From NCBI RefSeq assembly GCF_937616625.2, contig NC_065571.1:18847701-18911700 (forward strand): DNA of 64,000 bases, in the 5' to 3' direction. The notes under the pieces are model-generated. The model searched no databases. It had not been told where the DNA came from and worked only from the letters and a program-made list of their open reading frames with translations. Numbering within the stretch: position 1 is the first letter of the stretch; every line of letters starts with the position of its first letter. Source of the DNA: Mercurialis annua (lineage: Eukaryota; Streptophyta; Magnoliopsida; Malpighiales; Euphorbiaceae). The translations under genes were made by a program, and so were the position numbers. Shown here in pieces: positions 59,527 through 64,000 of the stretch.

Positions 59527-60643
59527 AATGGGCTCAGATGGTCGCTTATGTTTGAAATTGTTTCTTTTCAGCATGTCTGGGCAGAACGGAGCTCAGTCAC
59601 ATGCTGCTGAAGAACGGGAGGAAGCGCCTCCTATATTTCAAAATGGATTTCACATTGAAATAGGCGAATCATCTGGGGTCCATCAGAACGGATTTCACGC
59701 AGATAATAGGAGATCACCAGAAATTTATCAGAATGGCTATATGTCTGTGTCAAAAATTAGCAGTTCTTCTGGCAATAGAGGTAGAGTACACTCGCCAGAA
59801 ATAGAGTATAGTGAGGAGGAGGATCCTGAGGAAGAACCGGAGGAGGATCCTGAGGAGGATCCAGAGGAAGACCTGGCAGGGGACTTAGAAGAAGAATTAG
59901 AAGAAGAGTTAGAAGAAGAAGATGCTCAAAAGGAAGAGTATGAAGAAGAAGAACTGTTAGAAGAGTCAGACGTTGAACAGTACAGAAGCGAGCATTTCTG
60001 GTCTAGGATGCAGAGATACCGCTATTTGAGAGAAGACGCAGATATAGCAAATGGTCAGGCACAGATAGCTCTAGACCAAGTCAGGAGACAGATGCGCTCC
60101 TTCTCTCGAGGAATGCTAACAGTGGGTTTGTATTCTGCTGATTTTCTGCGAATGGTGGAGGAAGTCCCTGATTTAGATGAGGGTAATAGAACCATCAATC
60201 GTAGATATGTCAAAGGCTTAGGACCTGAGTTCGGTGAGCTATATGAATACGTAGGTGAACATTTTGGGACGCTCACTATGATGGCTCGTAGGATCGAGAC
60301 TGAGCGTGAGTGGGAGGGCGATCCAGTACGACCCTTCTATTTTAGGCGTGAGTTTCATCCGGACTACGTTAGCACATCCTCTAGAATTAGGACCAACCCC
60401 CACTTTGTGCACAGAGGCGAAGGCAACTCCGGCAGACGAGTTAGGGGCCGACACACAAGCATAGTTATTAGGGAACCTAGCGTTCCACATCAGGCACCTC
60501 CAGGTATTAGCAATTTATATGCTTTGTGTATTTGTGTTAATATGTTTCATTATTGTGTATATATGATTGCTGCATTGCATAATAAAATATTAGTATTAGG
60601 ATGCGCCTATAGGATAATACCTCAGAAAAGTGAGAACCTGTAA
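59527..60643 (+). CDS. Element B novel acidic ORF (homologue of the element A ORF)
   Basis: About 371 aa from ATG 59527; an alternative start at 59573 (MSGQNGAQ) follows TTTCTTTTCAG. Same layout as in A: three NG[FY] repeats (FQNGFH, HQNGFH, YQNGY), an acidic EEDPEE stretch with a different repeat count, the helical RRYRYLREDADIAN block (RYRYLREDADIAN region, 60014-60109), RTINRRYVKGLGPEF, and an Arg/Gly-rich end. Reading past QAPPG may be intron (CAG-GTATTAG donor; acceptor CTATAG near 60612). The frame is uninterrupted although the element is old. Function unknown; Gag-like by position only. Confidence 0.72.
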
Positions 60644-63558
60644 GAAGCGATGTTAATAAACACGCGACCAATAAAAGAATATATATAAACATAATTTACA
60701 AAAGCAATAATATAATAAACACCACATAATACATTTGCCATGAACGTAATTCATATATTACGTTTTAGAAGCTGTAAAGGAGAAGATAGATTACGGAAAA
60801 GGGGAATCAATGTGAAACATCGGTACCTGCGTTTGTATAGGACATGATACAGTGTGTTGAAGGAGTGGATGTGATGATTACAGCAGTAAAGAACTTTGAA
60901 TTGAAATGAGTTATTGGAGATATGGAGAAAGAAGTGATGTGACAGTAAAATAGTCAGTAAAATGACAGAAAATGACAGCAATACAAAAGTTTGAAATATA
61001 CTCAATAAGTATAATAGTCGCAGAGTGTACAATCTAGAGTAAACTTACGATTTTATGAAAAATTTGAAAGTTTTTATAATTTTTCAAAGTACAATTGTGC
61101 TCAGACATCGCATATGATATTACATAATCACGATAGGAATGCATAACAGAATGATTTTTAAAACATAGATCATGCATCATATCTTTATAATAATGCAAAA
61201 AAATTGTGATTTTGAGCAACTCTTTGGTGATGAGAGGTGTCATCACTCTGAGCTACAATTGTATTAACGATTTCAAACGATTTATGAAAAGTGATTTAAA
61301 AGAGCTAGCCAGCCAAAGAATGTTTTGAAATCTTTTGTTTGATAAGTGAACTCAGATGTGAAACTCTGCGACGAATAATAAAAAATTTTTAATAAGTAAG
61401 AATAAAATTGTAAAAGAAACCCCAATAACAGAATAAAGCCATGTTAACGATTAATTGCAACAAAACTAGTAAAGCTATAGGAGAATGCGAATAAGGAAGT
61501 ATCGTCGGAGAGCATACGCAGATAAGATGCGATGCGCTGGCAATGTCTAAGGATACGATATTTACCCTCATGATAGAACAAAGGATGAAATGACAAAGAG
61601 TCATGTTAGACGAAAGAAAAGTAATAAGTATGCAAGGACAAAGAATATAATGATTACCCTTATGTTGAAATAAGTAACGTGATGATTGAAAGTCATATCA
61701 GAAGAGAGAAATTAAAAGTATAAGGGACGAGAAGACGATGATATGAATGATGATCATCATGTAATATTTAAAGGATATGTAACCTTACCAAGGTAAGCGT
61801 TAGAAGATGTAGAGAATCACATTAAAAAGGAACTAAAGGGTATGAAACGACAAAGAAGATGATCTTATAAGATGTGAAAGTTTGAAGTTAAGGAAATCAA
61901 GAGATAGATGATGCTATTTGACTAATATTAAGCGAAATTACTAATATCAGTATTAAGAATTATAAGTTGCGTTAACAGAAAGGAGAAAAGTTAAGTTGTA
62001 AAATTCTAGTATAAAGAGAAGAGTGCACGTATAAGCATACGTGTTAGTAAATGTAAGAATGGTGGATAATATGAAAGAGAATATAATGGGGAAACACATA
62101 TACCCTTGAAATTAAGTAAGATGATTAGAAAAATGAAAGGTTCTAGAAATACGTCAGAAGGATTATCAGAATAGAACAACAATAATGGAGCTATTATAAA
62201 CAAAAGAAAGATGTAAGGAACATAACATACAAAGGATAAGACGTTATTACGTTGCTATTGGACAAGCAGAAGTAAACTACATCTGGAAATTCACGATGTC
62301 GTATGAACGAGAAATAATATAAGTACAGAGAAAACAAGTTAATTAAGAGGCGGTTAGGACCATGTTATAAGTGTTAAGGAGGCATAAGGTATATAGGACG
62401 ACAAAAATTAAAACTATTCCCTAATTTTGGGAATTATAAAGTTAAGTACAATCTAAATGTTAAGAGTAGTCGGAAAACACTTCAAGAAGAAAACGAGGGA
62501 CAAAATAAGGATAAGTTAAGGAACGATCATGACCAGTACTAAGACGATACCTTGAAGAGTGAGAATAAAGTCGTGAAGCTATTCAAGAAGAAGAAGAAGA
62601 AGTATAAGACGAAAAAGAAAGTCATTCATGTAACAAGGAAGGATTGCGATAAAGAAAGTGATGAAAACTTATGAGATTGTCGATTGTAAATTAATACAAA
62701 TACCAGAGCGGATAAATATGAAGCTAAGAAGATAGATCATTAAAGATCTATTGGATCAGATAGATCTTAAAAGTAAGAATGCAAGTGAGCGAAGGCTAAT
62801 TAGTGAAGAACATTCTTGAGACAGCTAAGTGTTAAAGAGACATATAAGATTCTTAAGAGGTCAACATGAATAAGGAATTGTGACGTAAAGGAAAAACATG
62901 TTTAACTGACAAGTCAATTAAAGACTCGAGATGACTTTCAAGAACCAACTAAAGAAAGTCAAAGAAGACGGCCGTATAAGCTACACGATTGAAATCAACG
63001 TAAAGCGAGTGGTTATAATAACGGTAAATGAGTGAAAGGTGACAACGTCAGATGATAATAAAGATTAAAAGCCAAAGATTGTGATTACAAAGGAAAATAC
63101 TCATAGAAGTATGAATAAAGTAAGTACGCCATTAAGAATGGAGTGGACACGTCGTGACTATTTATTTATAAAAGAGACGAGTAGCGACCAGATGACGACT
63201 AAGAATGGACTAGTTGATTTAAAGAGTATTAGACGATGATTAGTGACAACCATGTGGTAAGGACACAAGGATCACGATATCGAAAATACGTTTGGAGCTA
63301 TATTGTTTTAGAAGGACAACAGATGAGACGAAAGTAACAGTAGGAAGATTCTCAACGACATAACAGCAAGCAGCTATTATGAATTGGATAAACAATCGAT
63401 TAACAACAAGTATGAAGTTATAGCTGTTCATAGAAAGCTAAGAGTTTAAGAAAAAAGAAAAGTTGCGACCAAAACGTGCTAATGGATGTCAAGGAAGTTA
63501 TAAGGACAATTTTAAGATCCCAACAAGTTTTATGAAAATTCGAGGACGAATTTTTATA
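60644..63558 (+). other. ORF-free internal region of element B
   Basis: Aligns with 13970-16772 of A over most of its length, purine-rich on the plus strand. Hairpin GGTGATGA...TCATCACTC near 61227 as in A. No enzyme remnant seen. Confidence 0.7.
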
Positions 63559-63570
63559 AGGGGGGAAGAA
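63559..63570 (+). other. Polypurine tract of element B
   Basis: AGGGGGGAAGAA directly before the 3' LTR. Confidence 0.83.
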
Positions 63571-64000
63571 TGTAATACCCCAAAATATTTAATTATTTAA
63601 TTGGACCACATGTCTAGTTTGGACTCGTTAGAGTGGCGTTATCGGAAAGTTTTCCGATAAAATTTAAGTAAATAAATTCCAAGTAGGTCGGTTTTGGGAA
63701 ATTAACTATGAGAAAATTAAGGTTATATTTTAATTCTAAAATTTGAATTGGAGCTAAAAGGAAAAATGTCAAGAAAAATCCAAAATATAGTACAGGGACC
63801 AAAGTGGTAATTTAAACACTTTGTGTCGAAAATGGAAATTGTAGGCTTTGACGGGAAAATATTAATATCAGGTTTCGTATTATTTATTGGATATAAATAA
63901 TACGTATATGTTAAAATATAAGAACTTATCGATTTAGTTATGGACTAAATTGTACGAAAGAAAAGTTTAAAGGATAAATGATAATAAACAAACAGAACAA
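63571..64000 (+). repeat. Element B 3' LTR, start only
   Basis: Starts TGTAATACCCC and follows the 5' LTR closely (for example AATATTTAATTATTTAATTG) up to the window edge. Confidence 0.9.

Larger units (their letters stand above)
56742..64000 (+). mobile_element. Element B: non-autonomous LTR retrotransposon, 3' end outside the window
   Basis: 5' LTR 56742-59122 (2381 bp; its first two bases are TA instead of TG) and 3' LTR from 63571 to beyond 64000. Primer site TGGTATTAGAGC at 59127-59138 (one change), polypurine tract before 63571. The internal region of about 4.4 kb has the same plan as element A: a leader with duplicated motif, one acidic ORF, then about 2.9 kb without ORFs. Older than A by sequence divergence. 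Confidence 0.9.

Overview
This window is nuclear DNA of a flowering plant, probably a eudicot: AT-rich intergenic sequence, spliced genes with GT-AG introns, and nested plant transposable elements. No bacterial, organellar or rRNA/tRNA gene is visible. Only two host genes look intact, both in the repeat-poor island 21.5-31 kb: an AFR-type F-box/kelch gene (+, 21648-22907, one intron) and a VIM/ORTHRUS-type PHD-RING-SRA-RING E3 ligase gene (-, 27581-30921, nine exons, 641 aa) of the family that maintains CG methylation. DNA-transposon remnants sit between and beside them: three elements with 9-10 bp target duplications (24797-25108, 25463-26888, 26914-27304), a Helitron (31169-32410) and an inverted-repeat element with internal tandem repeats (32441-32812).

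Left part (1-20.3 kb). A decayed CACTA element (1-7255) abuts the 3' part of a LINE whose poly-A tail ends at 8623. A reverse-oriented solo LTR (8624-20293, target duplication AAAAA) sits in that tail. Inside the solo LTR is a complete young LTR retrotransposon, element A (9943-19257, target duplication CACTG). A has long LTRs, an initiator-Met-type primer site and one novel acidic ORF, but no recognisable protease, reverse transcriptase or integrase.

Right part (33.2-64 kb). A minus-strand relative of A (element C: LTR 33190-33890 plus 54123-55409, internal part 55410-56741) is split by a recombinant Athila-type Ty3/gypsy element (33891-54122). The Athila element is itself split by a Tekay/Del-type Ty3/gypsy element with a full but broken gag-pol (element E, 42535-51832). 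A second ORF-bearing element (B, 56742 to beyond 64000) is inserted in C and carries a homologue of the A ORF.

The signals that ordinary annotation misses lie in the A/B/C/E LTR family. (1) Each LTR carries, 0.7-1.1 kb from its start, an array of short GC-rich palindromes of the TGTGCG-NN-CGCACA type. Units keep matching arms while differing from one another, and copy number differs even between the two LTRs of one element. (2) Several short hairpins recur in all these LTRs with compensatory base changes, suggesting conserved RNA structure. (3) The pol-less elements A and B share an undescribed protein whose differences are mostly synonymous, so it appears to have been under selection. Shared LTR ends, primer site and polypurine tract suggest that E-like autonomous elements could mobilise A, B and C; this is an inference.
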